Assembly (NCBI GenBank): GCA_032629725.1
Contig: JAFEVB010000022.1
Location: 1,955,212 to 2,019,211 of the forward strand
Source of the DNA: Gremmenia infestans
Taxonomy: Eukaryota; Ascomycota; Leotiomycetes; Helotiales; Hamatocanthoscyphaceae
Length of the DNA stretch: 64,000 nucleotides
Reading direction: 5' to 3'
The notes below the pieces were generated by a model. The model was not told the DNA's origin. It saw nothing but the letters and a program-made list of their open reading frames with translations, and ran no database searches. Below are positions 1 through 9,465 of this stretch, piece by piece. Made by a program: the position numbers and the translations under genes. Every line of letters begins with the position of its first letter. Position 1 is the first letter of the stretch.

Positions 1-90
1 CAAGCAGTTCTCGGATTCCCTTGCTGGTCTTGTAGTTCGCATCGATGACTTGCTTCATATTGGCTTTTTGGCGGATGAGTATTGCTCTAG
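1..90 (-). CDS. Edge of a minus-strand gene, exon fragment (unidentified)
   Basis: On the minus strand bases 90 to 1 read as one open frame whose residues look protein-like, including a segment NMKQVIDANYKTSKGIRELL. Just upstream (about 91-97) is a pyrimidine/AG sequence that could be a splice acceptor, so this is probably an internal or 3' exon of a gene continuing past the left edge. I do not recognise the family and the piece is too short to assign a function. Confidence 0.3.
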
Positions 91-97
91 CTGTCAC

Positions 98-768
98 AAA
101 TTAAACTTCACAAGAATGAGTTATCAAGTAATGGAGAATCGGGGTCCTACTAAGGGTGAGCATTATGAGTCAGTAGGGGAGTGAGGCTGGCTCCGTGTTC
201 ATCTTGTTCAGTTTGTTCAGTTTGTTCACAGGACTTTATCCAGTCGAAACACGCTAGGGTGAAACAAGATGGGGAGAGAGAATCACGTGGATGTTGTACT
301 TTTTTCTGATACCAACTGGCTATGAGCAAGGCTTTTAATGGATGGTTTTATATCCAGTTAATTGCTTAAACTTGAGTTCCTAAGTAGTAGGTCGATTTAA
401 TTAGGTTGTAGCCCCCCTCAAGGCCTAAAGAACTATGGTAATTCCCACCTTTAGATAATTCCTCTACCCGAGAATACTTTCCTTTCTCTCTCTTACATAT
501 ACGATTTTATAACAATTCAGCATGTTTCCACCCTTGATTTCTTACAATACTTAGTTTCTTTTCACTTCTAGTTCTAGATAAAGCATTGCATTGCATCCGC
601 TACTCGTAACTCTTGACTTGAGTTCAAATTCTTCCATATAACAAGCAGTTAACTAACTACGAGAAGCCTATCCTATAAGCGTAAAGGACTTGCAATTTAC
701 TCGACCGGTATTCTCCTACATATCCCAAAATCCAAACATTTCAAACGCGATATGAAATCTAGACCCTA
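98..768. other. Gene-free interval
   Basis: About 670 bases between the left-edge exon and the end of the Ulp1-like gene. It is moderately AT-rich, with no coding frame I can support. It presumably holds the 3' region of the peptidase gene and the upstream part of the left-edge gene. Confidence 0.4.
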
Positions 769-2826
769 CTATTCTCCCTCTCTATATCCCAGCGAATGGG
801 GTCCTTCATGGCCGCATTCAAACTCACAACCCACTCCCAAGCATTCCTTACGCTGCTTCCTAAGCCTCAAACTCATCCCTAAACTATGCTCTGGAACCCC
901 ACACTCCCCATCCTCACACTCCTCCCGACACTTCTTTCCATCTCGCTTCTTCGCTGCACGCTTTTGACTTTCCAACACGGTCGAGGTCAACTTTTCTTTC
1001 AGAGCTCTCAAATCCTCCTCCTCTTCTTCTTCATCTTCTTCTTCTTCTTCTTCTTCTTCATAGCCAATAGGCCGTAAATCCGTGCTCAGTCCCCCAGCAA
1101 TCTCGTTCAAGAACCAGCGCCGGTATATCGTCAGCGGCTCGCGGCTCCAAAGCTCGTACCCCTTTATGCCCCACTCTGTGCAAGCGCGCGTGATGGCGCG
1201 TTTGGATCTTATGTGCTTCTCTGCTATTCCCTCTGGGCGTTTGTAGATGAAGCCGGCTTTCTTCATGTACTTTATGTTGAATTGGCTGGGCCAGAGGTCT
1301 TCGGTGCTTGGTTGGGGATTATTGTCTGTGGGTGATGGTTCTTTTGGGTGGAGAGAGACTGGGATTCTGGTTGAGGGGTATCGGTCTGTGGGTGGGAGTC
1401 CAAATACATCTGCGCCCTCTTCTGCGTCGGGAAGATCGTCGTCATTTTCTACGGGTCCGTCGTCGTAGAATGGGTCCATGAGATCGCCGTCTCCCTCCTG
1501 TCCATCATCATTTTCATCATCGGCAGCATCTAGCTCCATTCTATCATCACCTTCCAGTACCGGTGGCGCAGCAGGTGGTGATGGAGGAGGCTCATAGCTG
1601 TACTCGGATCGATATTCTAGGAGAGTTGGAATTTCCAGAAGTTCATAATCGAACGGCGCGACTCCGAACCCGTCAGCGCCAAGTTCAGCCGCCATACGAC
1701 GACGTTTCCGAGGCAGGTCTCGGGCCCTGTAACACATCAAACGATAACCGAAAGCCAAGCACATCATGTTTGTGCTGGCAAACACACCACAGTTTACGCC
1801 GTCCCCTTGGCGCGGACAGTTAGGGTTGTCGTCGTACGGATCTCGAGGTGCCCACTTACCGTATAATGGCCAGCTTACACCCTGCGGACAGAGATGCAAG
1901 CAGAGACCCAGTACGCCACAAGCCGGCCACTCGTTTCTGTTGTAGGTATTCTCGCAGCTGTCGATGATGAATACAAAGCCTTGCCTGGGTGAGATACCCA
2001 TCAAGACGTGGTGTGAGATATCATCGTGGAAAAAGGGTATAAATAAGTAATCTAGATCCTTGAAGTTTGCTTGAGTAACACCAATTCTCTGCAAGATATT
2101 CCCGAATTCGCTGGTCATCGTTGTCCCGTTTCTGATTAACTCGTCCGGGCTGACTGCCGTAAAATCGGCGTGGGGAATGACTGCCACTTTGAGCTCATTA
2201 CCTAGAGGCCTTGTTGGAGCACCAGTCTCAGCACCCCGGTTAGGTGAGTCCCGAATTCTCCTATTCGTACTTGAGCTTTCTGCCTGCGGGCTTGCACTTC
2301 GTCCACGGCGACGTTTACCGCGCTTTCTGGTGGAAGGCCTAGGCCTCGCCTCTTCTTCTCGCGTCTCTTGCTCCTGTATGTACAGTGCCTGTTCCGCGTC
2401 GAATTTCCGCATCAGGTCGTTTCGAAAGGCGGTATTCTTGTACCGCATAATACATTTCTGATACGCAGCCACGGTCCCTTGGGTGACCTTTGGAAACTCG
2501 ATAGTATGGTGAGGCATAGGCTTTATCAAAGAAGCATATTCGACCAAGTGCAACTTGACATTCGTACCCTCCCGATATGTTCTATCTGCTTTTTTCTTCT
2601 TCGAACTCTTTCCGGCTTTTACTGCGGCTTCAAATTCTTGCAGGTTGCGTAGATTCGGGTACCGCTTTTCGACGTCCTCGAGTAATCTTTCGACCCAGAG
2701 CTCCTCTGGTCCATTTTCGGGAAGAGGTTCAAATTGACGTCTTTCGATCTTCTCCTTTGCCTCCCATAGGGGTTGGTCGATCTCCTTCTTTAATTTGTAC
2801 TTGCTTCTAGTAAGTATTGCTGCCAT
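769..2826 (-). CDS. Ulp1-like (C48 family) cysteine peptidase domain protein
   Basis: Intronless, 685 residues. Ulp1/SENP-type peptidases cleave SUMO or related modifiers from proteins, usually in the nucleus. The catalytic arrangement is visible: His near residues 272-273 (SHHVLMG), Asp289 (FIIDS), Gln340 and Cys346 (RQGDGVNCGVF), in the correct order for the fold. The first 200 residues are charged, with a basic stretch at 168-176 (KRGKRRRGR) that could be a nuclear localisation signal. A long acidic region follows the catalytic part, and a Glu run near residue 610 is encoded by a CTT microsatellite. Many fungal members of this class are lineage-specific rather than orthologues of Ulp1 or Ulp2, so deSUMOylation is inferred. 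The start MAAILTRSK is the first in-frame ATG and lies about 1.5 kb from the ATP9-type gene, which runs away on the other strand. Confidence 0.75.
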   Translation of the reverse strand: MAAILTRSKYKLKKEIDQPLWEAKEKIERRQFEPLPENGPEELWVERLLEDVEKRYPNLRNLQEFEAAVKAGKSSKKKKADRTYREGTNVKLHLVEYASLIKPMPHHTIEFPKVTQGTVAAYQKCIMRYKNTAFRNDLMRKFDAEQALYIQEQETREEEARPRPSTRKRGKRRRGRSASPQAESSSTNRRIRDSPNRGAETGAPTRPLGNELKVAVIPHADFTAVSPDELIRNGTTMTSEFGNILQRIGVTQANFKDLDYLFIPFFHDDISHHVLMGISPRQGFVFIIDSCENTYNRNEWPACGVLGLCLHLCPQGVSWPLYGKWAPRDPYDDNPNCPRQGDGVNCGVFASTNMMCLAFGYRLMCYRARDLPRKRRRMAAELGADGFGVAPFDYELLEIPTLLEYRSEYSYEPPPSPPAAPPVLEGDDRMELDAADDENDDGQEGDGDLMDPFYDDGPVENDDDLPDAEEGADVFGLPPTDRYPSTRIPVSLHPKEPSPTDNNPQPSTEDLWPSQFNIKYMKKAGFIYKRPEGIAEKHIRSKRAITRACTEWGIKGYELWSREPLTIYRRWFLNEIAGGLSTDLRPIGYEEEEEEEEDEEEEEEDLRALKEKLTSTVLESQKRAAKKRDGKKCREECEDGECGVPEHSLGMSLRLRKQRKECLGVGCEFECGHEGPHSLGYREGE
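1015..1060. repeat. CTT/GAA trinucleotide microsatellite (coding)
   Basis: A run of CTT units with a few interruptions on the plus strand; read on the minus strand it is GAA/GAG and encodes the polyglutamate tract near the C-terminus of the Ulp1-like protein. Length variation would change the acidic tail without shifting the frame. Confidence 0.85.
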
Positions 2827-4366
2827 TGTAGATATAGTTATAGTGTTTCAAGAATTTGTGACTTGCGTTTATTTGTGACCTGCTTTCAAAAAAGAAATGT
2901 GGCACTTATAGAGCTAGAGGAATGCAAGACAAAGAAGAAGATGATCTTGGACGGAAATGTCTACATTTTAACGTGTGCGTACTTTGTGTTATAAAGGAAC
3001 CCGAATTGTCAAGTATTATGAAAGAAAATAATCAAAAGCTTGAACATTGCTTTGAAACGATAAAGTATCCCTGAATGCGGCAAGATTTTGGTGACGAGCT
3101 ACGTCTAGGAACATTGGAGGCAAAAACTGTCCGGGAAGTGTTAGATTATGATAATACAATATTGTCTGTATTATAGAGAGTAAAGTGTCGACTACGCTAG
3201 ACATCAAGGTTCACCTGGTTTGATCTGTCTGCTGACTAAGTAATACCGTAAAGCCCAACAGAAGAGGATTCGGGAAGCTAATCATGTGAAATCCACGTGA
3301 CATACATTGCTGGTCCAGGCCTACCTTGTGGTCTTCCGGGTATTATTAGGCGTGATGTCGGGCCGTATAAGCTGTATATAGAGGTCTATGTTTTCTCACT
3401 TAGATCTCCACATTATTCTATGACTAATTCTACCGTCTACTTCACCTGCTGCGCCATATTTTCACAGTTGTAAGTACTTTGTACCTTCTAGGTTATCCCC
3501 GCCCGCCTACTCCGTAAATATTGCAGCTTGGCTTGGCTTGGCTTGGCTTGGCTCTACGTCCGAGAAATACTCTGCCGAATGAATTGGCGTGCACAGGCGA
3601 ATTTTAGGCGCGCCGGGAAGTGGAGGGCGGAGCGGAAGATTAACTTGAGCTCGAACCAATGATCGACATGACCTGCGAAGCAAGGTAGTACAACTATCAC
3701 CTCATATAAAGCATGAAAATATCAAGAGAAAAGTAGGGTTACATTACGGCAGTCTAATATTATACTTTCGTCGTAAGGACTCAATAAATATATATGCTTT
3801 CGTCGACGCAATTCCATCACCCTCTGGACAAGTACTTACTTTAACTAGTGGAGTACACTGAACGCTAAGTATCTTTCCCCGCTTCCCCGCATCCTTCAAT
3901 AACGACAGTGCACGATTGCTCTAGACAACACACACTTCCAACCACTCAACAGATCCCTTTTCCATCAAACATTCACTTTCCTTGTTACGGTAAGTTGTTA
4001 CTATAATTCATGCCATGCTTACCTTACGGCATCCGATTTAACGATGCACCGCTGTGAAACCGGTGGACGCGGTTAAATGGGATCCGAGGGAATATGATTC
4101 GTCATGTTTATAGGAAGCAGGTGCAGGCGTAGGTCTGATTCGTCGGCTCACACATTCCCCCCAGTTCTGCTTGGGTAGGTATGATCTAGCGTAATTTCCC
4201 GTGCCTTCCATGTTCCATTTCCATTTCCTACCTCTTCCTCGCAATCCTCAAACTTCCCCGACTTCCCCTCCTTTCAACCTTCAAACCCACAACTCTCCAC
4301 TCTACCAAAGCCATCTCAATTACTTCAATTCTACCCTCTGTCGTCCATAATCCATCAGCAATCATC
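2827..4366. other. Gene-free interval (divergent promoters)
   Basis: About 1.5 kb between the divergent Ulp1-like and ATP9-type genes. Short open frames here lack coding character. It contains the GCTTG pentamer array and pyrimidine-rich stretches at about 3890-4000 and 4240-4360 that are typical of fungal promoters and 5' leaders. Confidence 0.45.
3526..3553. repeat. GCTTG pentanucleotide tandem repeat
   Basis: Five perfect copies of GCTTG followed by GCT, in the region between the Ulp1-like gene and the ATP9-type gene. No coding role is visible. Confidence 0.9.
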
Positions 4367-4939
4367 ATGAACTCCATCGCCCAGCTTGCTGCCCGCTCTG
4401 CACGCGTCAATGGCGCCTCTGCATTGCGACAGGCAAACCCAATCGCTCGCCGAGCTTTCACAAATGGTACGTTTTCGAGACATCAACATAACATCAACAT
4501 CAACATCAACATCAACAGCTTCACATCCTCATCCAACCCAAGCTAACTCTCCACCACCATCACAGGCCCAACAACCTCAATCTCTCGATTCCAGCCATCC
4601 ACCAACAAGTCTGGTCTGCTCTCCAACAACGCCATGCTCCGCAACGCATGCTCCAACTTCACCCGCGGCCAATCGCGTGGTGTCGTCACCGAGACCATCA
4701 CCGTTGGAGCCGCCATCCTAGGTGCCGGTAAACTCATCGGAGCTGGAGCCGCCGCTGCAGGACTCATCGGTGCTGGAACTGGCATTGGCACGGTCTTTGG
4801 ATCCCTCATCACTGGCGTTGCACGGAACCCAGCACTCCGGGGACAGTTGTTCTCGTATGCCATTCTGGGCTTCGCGTTCGCTGAGGCCACCGGCTTGTTC
4901 GCCCTGATGGTATCATTCTTGATTCTGTTCGCTGTTTAA
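4367..4939 (+). CDS. ATP9: Mitochondrial F1Fo ATP synthase subunit c (nuclear ATP9)
   Basis: Exons 4367-4466 and 4566-4939; the 99-nt intron has GTACGT, a GCTAAC branch site and CACAG. The product is 157 residues: a basic, Ser/Arg-rich mitochondrial presequence of roughly 70-75 residues, then the two-helix subunit c that forms the rotating c-ring of the inner-membrane ATP synthase. The diagnostic loop ARNPALRGQLF joins the helices, and the proton-carrying Glu is in FAFAEATGLF. The glycine-rich helix 1 (LIGAGTGIGTVFG) is clear. The C-terminal part (EATGLFALMVSF) resembles mitochondrially encoded fungal Atp9 more than the usual nuclear Neurospora-type protein, suggesting a transferred or second copy; that is inference. 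The start ATG follows a pyrimidine-rich leader and gives a good import signal. The symbol is used in the family sense. Confidence 0.93.
4480..4516 (+). repeat. ATCAAC hexamer repeat inside the ATP9 intron
   Basis: Several units of ATCAAC/CATCAA in the first half of the ATP9 intron, upstream of the branch site. It lengthens the intron to 99 nt compared with about 50 nt for other introns in the window. Confidence 0.8.
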
Positions 4940-6785
4940 ATGGCTACTGCATGCTGCATTAGAGTGGTGGAATGATGTGGAGGGGATGGTAATCAGAGAT
5001 GAAGGGTGGTAGAGAAAATCATGGGAGATGGCTTGTCTAGAAGGTGCTTGCTAGATGTACAATACACACTTTGCACCACGATTGAATCTATACATACTTT
5101 CATTCCCTATAATCCTGCGATTTGGCTAAGAGACTGACTTGAGACTCCACTTCCTCTACCCGCGCATGAACCTCATTCTGTGCTTACTGACCCAGGTAAT
5201 TACCTAGGTAAGGTCTATGAAGGGATGTAGCACTTGGACAATAGAACAGTAATAAGTATCTCCTTCCATCAAACGTATTTCAGACCACAGCTCCACAATT
5301 CCACCTTCTCCACAACCGTCTAACTTTCCGTACCTACATCAACATAAAGCGCTTCGCAAGGTCTCGAGACGAGTTAATTCACTCTTAACTCTGAACCTCT
5401 CTCACTACCGTGCATATACCTACAAACCGATCCATCTCGGCAGAAGCCAATCCTCCCTACCCTTCCCAACTTAAGTCACACCCACCCTTTCTTTTCCCTG
5501 CGAGGTAGCTGATGAATAAGTCATAGCATGGCATATAGTACAGTATAGTACAGTATAGTATATTAAACAAATTCATTCAGACGGTCTAGTCTAGCGTTTC
5601 TCGCGTTTAATTTAACCCTTGTTTATTTTATTTAGATATGAGCAGGTTACTGCTAGATGAAAGTGCTACGCATATGGTAGGTAGGCAGGTAGGTAGCTAT
5701 TCTTTCGTATATGATCTAAATTCGACCTTGGAATAGAATAAGAACGACCTTGCAATTGCTGCAGAACTCAACGCCTCGTAAGTTGTTTCTCGAGCTAGGC
5801 TATGCTATATCTACCAGCTAGCTAGAAGACACCTTTGAAACGCCCGACCCGACCCGACTCGACTCGACTTGACTCGATTGGTCAAAGCTGACAAAGGCGG
5901 AACGAGATGTGTACTTGTTAAGAGCGAGAGGGCAGCTGTATGTACTTTTCAAAGCTCTTGTGCATGCATATGCGCAGTGGCACGGGTAAGGTACAGCAGG
6001 CCGAATCCTTATATCCAAGTCAGGAGAGCTGAAGGAATTGTGGACATGGGAAATGTTGTGTTGTACCTGAATAGGTTCACCTTCCTGGCTAACTGACCGT
6101 ACGTCAAGCAGTGAAAAGGAATCGAGCGCATGATGGAAATTTCAAAGAACGCCGAGATTGATTGATTGTTTCAACGGGAGTTGAGAAAGCCAAGTCCTCC
6201 AACCCTAGATTTGAAAATGGAAGAAAATGATGGTATAGTTAAATCAACAGTGATATAAGATAATTAATAGGAATTCCGCATACGCGTGAATTGCTATCTA
6301 GGACTCGGGTCGGGATCCCCACCATATATAACAGCTAGTGTCGCCGCAAGCTTAAGCATGGGGATTCCGGATCCCACGTTCTTGAAAAGTGATGTATGTT
6401 GCGAATGGAATGATTAGACGCGGATTATATCCTGCAAAGGGCAAGGGAAGCTTCAGACTGAATCAATTTCAAAAAGGACTCTGTCATGCCCTTGTTTGAA
6501 GCGAGCATTCTTTGGCAGCAACGAGAGATATGGCCGTGTCAGGTGTAAGTTGTAGTTTTGCAGATAGCACACTAACTGTGACGGACTTTGGTAGGTACTT
6601 GATGTAGTCGATCCGGTGATATTGCCAACTTCATAATTCCTGGCGAATGATAAGGGGGTTTGTCTTTTACGTTTTAGTAAAATCTGCTCTATTTCTATTA
6701 TAAGAACATCCTATTATATTGAATATATGCTAAATAATCTCTTCTACTAAAGCACGATGAAGTCCCAAATAACGACTTTTCTATC
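4940..6785. other. Long gene-free interval with short repeats
   Basis: About 1.85 kb with no supportable gene. The short open frames at 5818-6096 fall in low-complexity sequence. It contains a decamer repeat (5533-5562), a GGTAGGTAGG-like run near 5676-5697 and an ACCCG/ACTCG array near 5844-5879. An unannotated non-coding transcript is possible but I see no structure that would prove it. Confidence 0.4.
5533..5562. repeat. TATAGTACAG decamer repeat
   Basis: Two full copies of a TATAGTACAG unit and a partial third in gene-free DNA downstream of the ATP9-type gene. Confidence 0.75.
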
Positions 6786-7214
6786 TTAAAGTGCCTCGAG
6801 AGTAAGTCTCGGGCCATTATTAGACATTGATCCACTTTTTACATTCTTAAACTTTTCTTCGCCAATTAGTAATAAAGCTTGTTGGTCCAACGTCCAGTTG
6901 ATGCAGGAATCTTTGAAAATGGACATGTCTAGCCGGTAAGAGACCCAATATTGCAGCAAGGGCATTGCGGACAGCCTAGGATCTGACTCCTGTGAATGAT
7001 CGGGCGAAAAGCCACTTGGAAGTGGGCCAAGTAGAGCTTCCGAGTTCATACATGCAGGGCAGTAGCATGGTCCAAGCATACGGTACCGGCGTGGGATTTC
7101 TGGCTCTAAAGGACGGAGAATGAAGGGGATACGAAGACCCATAATTTGAACAATCTCATCTCCAGGTTCAGCCCCCTCAGCACCAGCCCCGAACCAGTTC
7201 CTCCGCCTAGACAA
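6786..7214 (-). pseudogene. HET-domain protein C-terminal relic
   Basis: A 142-codon open frame resembling only the C-terminal end of heterokaryon-incompatibility (HET) proteins. It has the pattern PGDEIVQIMGLRIPFILRPL, then a tyrosine/leucine segment (YRMLGPCYC) and a terminal MNSEAL block; the complete HET gene at 40684 ends in the same way (GDLVYVLLGAKVPYTFRP, then LIGECFAHGYM). There is no HET domain upstream and no ATG at the frame start (its first codon is TTG, with a TAA 16 bases before it), so it is a truncated relic or an untranslated remnant. Its first bases overlap the stop region of the Fic gene, in another frame, just after a run of six A. Either a HET gene was replaced from the 5' side, or a fusion was broken by a frameshift. 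Confidence 0.6.
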
Positions 7215-8397
7215 CCTTTTTTCGCAGCATTATTGTCCACAACATCTCAAGTTGCGTCTGAGCGACTGTAGCGCAAAGATCGCCTGGCTTTCCATCTTGC
7301 GCGTCGGAAATCATCTTAATATAATCCCCACGGGCTAGGTCGACGAACACGACTGGGAGATATCCTTGACGGATCAGGTAATCAGCAAACAAGACTCGAC
7401 CCAGTCTGCCGTTTCCATCGAGGAAGGGATGGAGGTGTATGAAGTAGTTAGACAATTGCGTCGCTAAGATGATGGGATGGAGAATCTTGTCGGCTTGGTT
7501 ACGGTCGCGCCACTCGATATAGCGATGCATACAGGCAGCAACTTCTTGAGCATATGGGAAGATGCGTAGTGGGTTGGATCTAACGCCGATGGGAAGTGAG
7601 CGGTATTCTCCGATTTTTCTATGCTCGCCCCAGGTTTTGGCATATAAATCCTCCGCATTAGTTCCTCGAAGAATCATCATCGAAAGTTGTTTTATATCGG
7701 CAACAGAGATGCTAGTTGTGCCGGGATTCTGGAGAGCAGCTTCGGTAATGTAACGGCTAACCAGAATGTGATTGCGGAGCTCGGCGACGTCGTTCGCGTT
7801 CTTTCCCGGTAGTAGGTTTTCTGGGGCAGGTAAAGCAAGTTTCGAGACTTCAGAAGTTGACATAACACCCAGAGAATCTTTATTGCCGAACATTTGTTTC
7901 TCGAGTTCGTCGGAGATGACTACTGCGTCGCCGATATTAAGAGGGTTCTGCTCAAGAGATGTGCTTTGTTGAGCATATTCAGAAACCAAAGCTCGAAGAA
8001 TAGTTGTCTTGGCCATATCATGCTCTTGATACCATTCTTTAAGCTCATCGATTGTAGTGAGAGTCTCCTTCAAGTCTGATTGAGCCTGCAGGTAAGGTTC
8101 GATGTTTCCAGGCCGAAAGAAATTTTCCCAAACTCTACCAGAACTTGCTAAATCCTCATATTCTGGTGACCCTTTCTCGAGATGTGCGAATGCTGGTCCG
8201 TAGATGGACTGGAGGTAGTCGAAACGTGACTTAACAATATAGCGCCGTACACTTTGTAGGTTGACACGAGAAGCAGAATTTGCTGAGGCTCCCGGCAGTA
8301 TTTGGCGAAAGCGTTGCACGAACATGGCGAACATTGGTTGCTTAAGGTGTTGTAATGAAGCAAAGAAGTGGAAAAATGAATCACAGTTTATAGACAA
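7207..8397 (-). CDS. Fic-domain protein (putative AMP-transferase)
   Basis: Intronless, 396 residues. Fic enzymes transfer a nucleotide, usually AMP from ATP, to hydroxyl side chains of target proteins. The active-site motif is intact: HPFLDGNGRLGR at residues 323-334, matching HPFx[D/E]GNGRxxR with catalytic His323. Near residue 145 the sequence STSLEQN matches the inhibitory-helix pattern [S/T]xxxE[G/N], with the inhibitory Glu149 kept but Gln where Gly is usual. This suggests an autoinhibited class II-type enzyme. A basic, Arg-rich N-terminus (about residues 27-58) could be a mitochondrial signal if translation starts at Met22 or Met25. The length fits fungal Fic proteins. Its target is unknown. 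A HET C-terminal relic begins exactly at its 3' end. Confidence 0.88.
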   Translation of the reverse strand: MSINCDSFFHFFASLQHLKQPMFAMFVQRFRQILPGASANSASRVNLQSVRRYIVKSRFDYLQSIYGPAFAHLEKGSPEYEDLASSGRVWENFFRPGNIEPYLQAQSDLKETLTTIDELKEWYQEHDMAKTTILRALVSEYAQQSTSLEQNPLNIGDAVVISDELEKQMFGNKDSLGVMSTSEVSKLALPAPENLLPGKNANDVAELRNHILVSRYITEAALQNPGTTSISVADIKQLSMMILRGTNAEDLYAKTWGEHRKIGEYRSLPIGVRSNPLRIFPYAQEVAACMHRYIEWRDRNQADKILHPIILATQLSNYFIHLHPFLDGNGRLGRVLFADYLIRQGYLPVVFVDLARGDYIKMISDAQDGKPGDLCATVAQTQLEMLWTIMLRKKVV

Positions 8398-9465
8398 GCT
8401 ATCACGAAGCGAAGCTGACTCTAACCATTCTAAAAGCTTGCTAACTCGCCTTGCCTTGCCTGATCTAGGTAGTGGCTGCTAACACCGCGCCCGTGATCAT
8501 GTTATTAAGCTTAAAAAGACCTTTTAGTAACAAATGAACTTAAATAGTAGAGTAACGTGGCAAACTTAAGTATAACGTCGTATATAAATGCTCTGGGACC
8601 GCTGCGTCTTGTCTCGATTGCGGAAATCCAAGCCATCCTGACGGCTGCAGCACTGCTTCACGCACAAACGCAACATCGGTCCGTTCAAAAGATGCCCAGA
8701 CGTAAGAAAGTGCCGCCCATGTTGCATTTGATGATCTCTTTTGGTGGTTGATTTCAATTTAAATAGCAGCTGAAAGGGGTCCTGGTACAAGCTTTACCAG
8801 CCGAATCACATCGCCCGAGCTTAGAGGAGAATACTGGTAAAGGTTCATGATGATGGGTAGTGATTGTCTATGATTGAATTTTCTTAGCCAAAAGGACATA
8901 AATATGACAGAACGCCTCGATAGCTGATGTGCGCACAAAAGTCTCAAGACTCAATTTTGGTATAGACTTAACAGTGGAGAACGAGGTTGGAGGTTGTCTA
9001 GTCTTAGCTAGGCTTCTGCCTAATTTATTGGCGCCTAATTCGGCGACGCCCTTGCGTCGATTCAACTAATTAAAACCGCGTTCACGACAGTGCCGGTTAT
9101 CATACATCGATATAGAGAGGTGTAGTATAAAAGGGCTCGATAAAGACGAAATTCAGGCTTCACAGACTATAAGAAAACTCTCTGCTTAAACAAAATATGC
9201 CGCTTGGCCTACTCCATATAGAAGCGGGTTGCCATAATTCATGGCATGTTACCACAGCTGCAGGGAAGTTTGATAGGTACTTATGTGAGCTGCATGAAGA
9301 AGTGGATGATAATTAAATAATGCGGGAAGATGGCGTAAGGCAACGGAGGAAGCACATACTTTTAGATATATGCCAGTGGCGGTTATAGTGAAGGAGGCAA
9401 AAACATGGAAATAGAACAACGGCGTACTAAAGCTTCAAATGGTTAAAGACATCCAAGCCCTACGA
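8398..9465. other. Gene-free interval
   Basis: About 1.07 kb between the divergent 5' end of the Fic gene and the 3' end of the GMC gene. Several overlapping short frames occur at 8557-9065 on both strands, but none shows conserved motifs or a supporting exon structure. Confidence 0.4.

Noticed and set aside
3526..5880. Clustered short tandem repeats considered as CRISPR or a replication origin
   Set aside because: Units are 5-10 bp without spacers, in a eukaryotic genome; no origin signature is definable by eye.
8557..9065. Short ORFs on both strands between the Fic and GMC genes
   Set aside because: Overlapping, all under 80 codons, no motifs.
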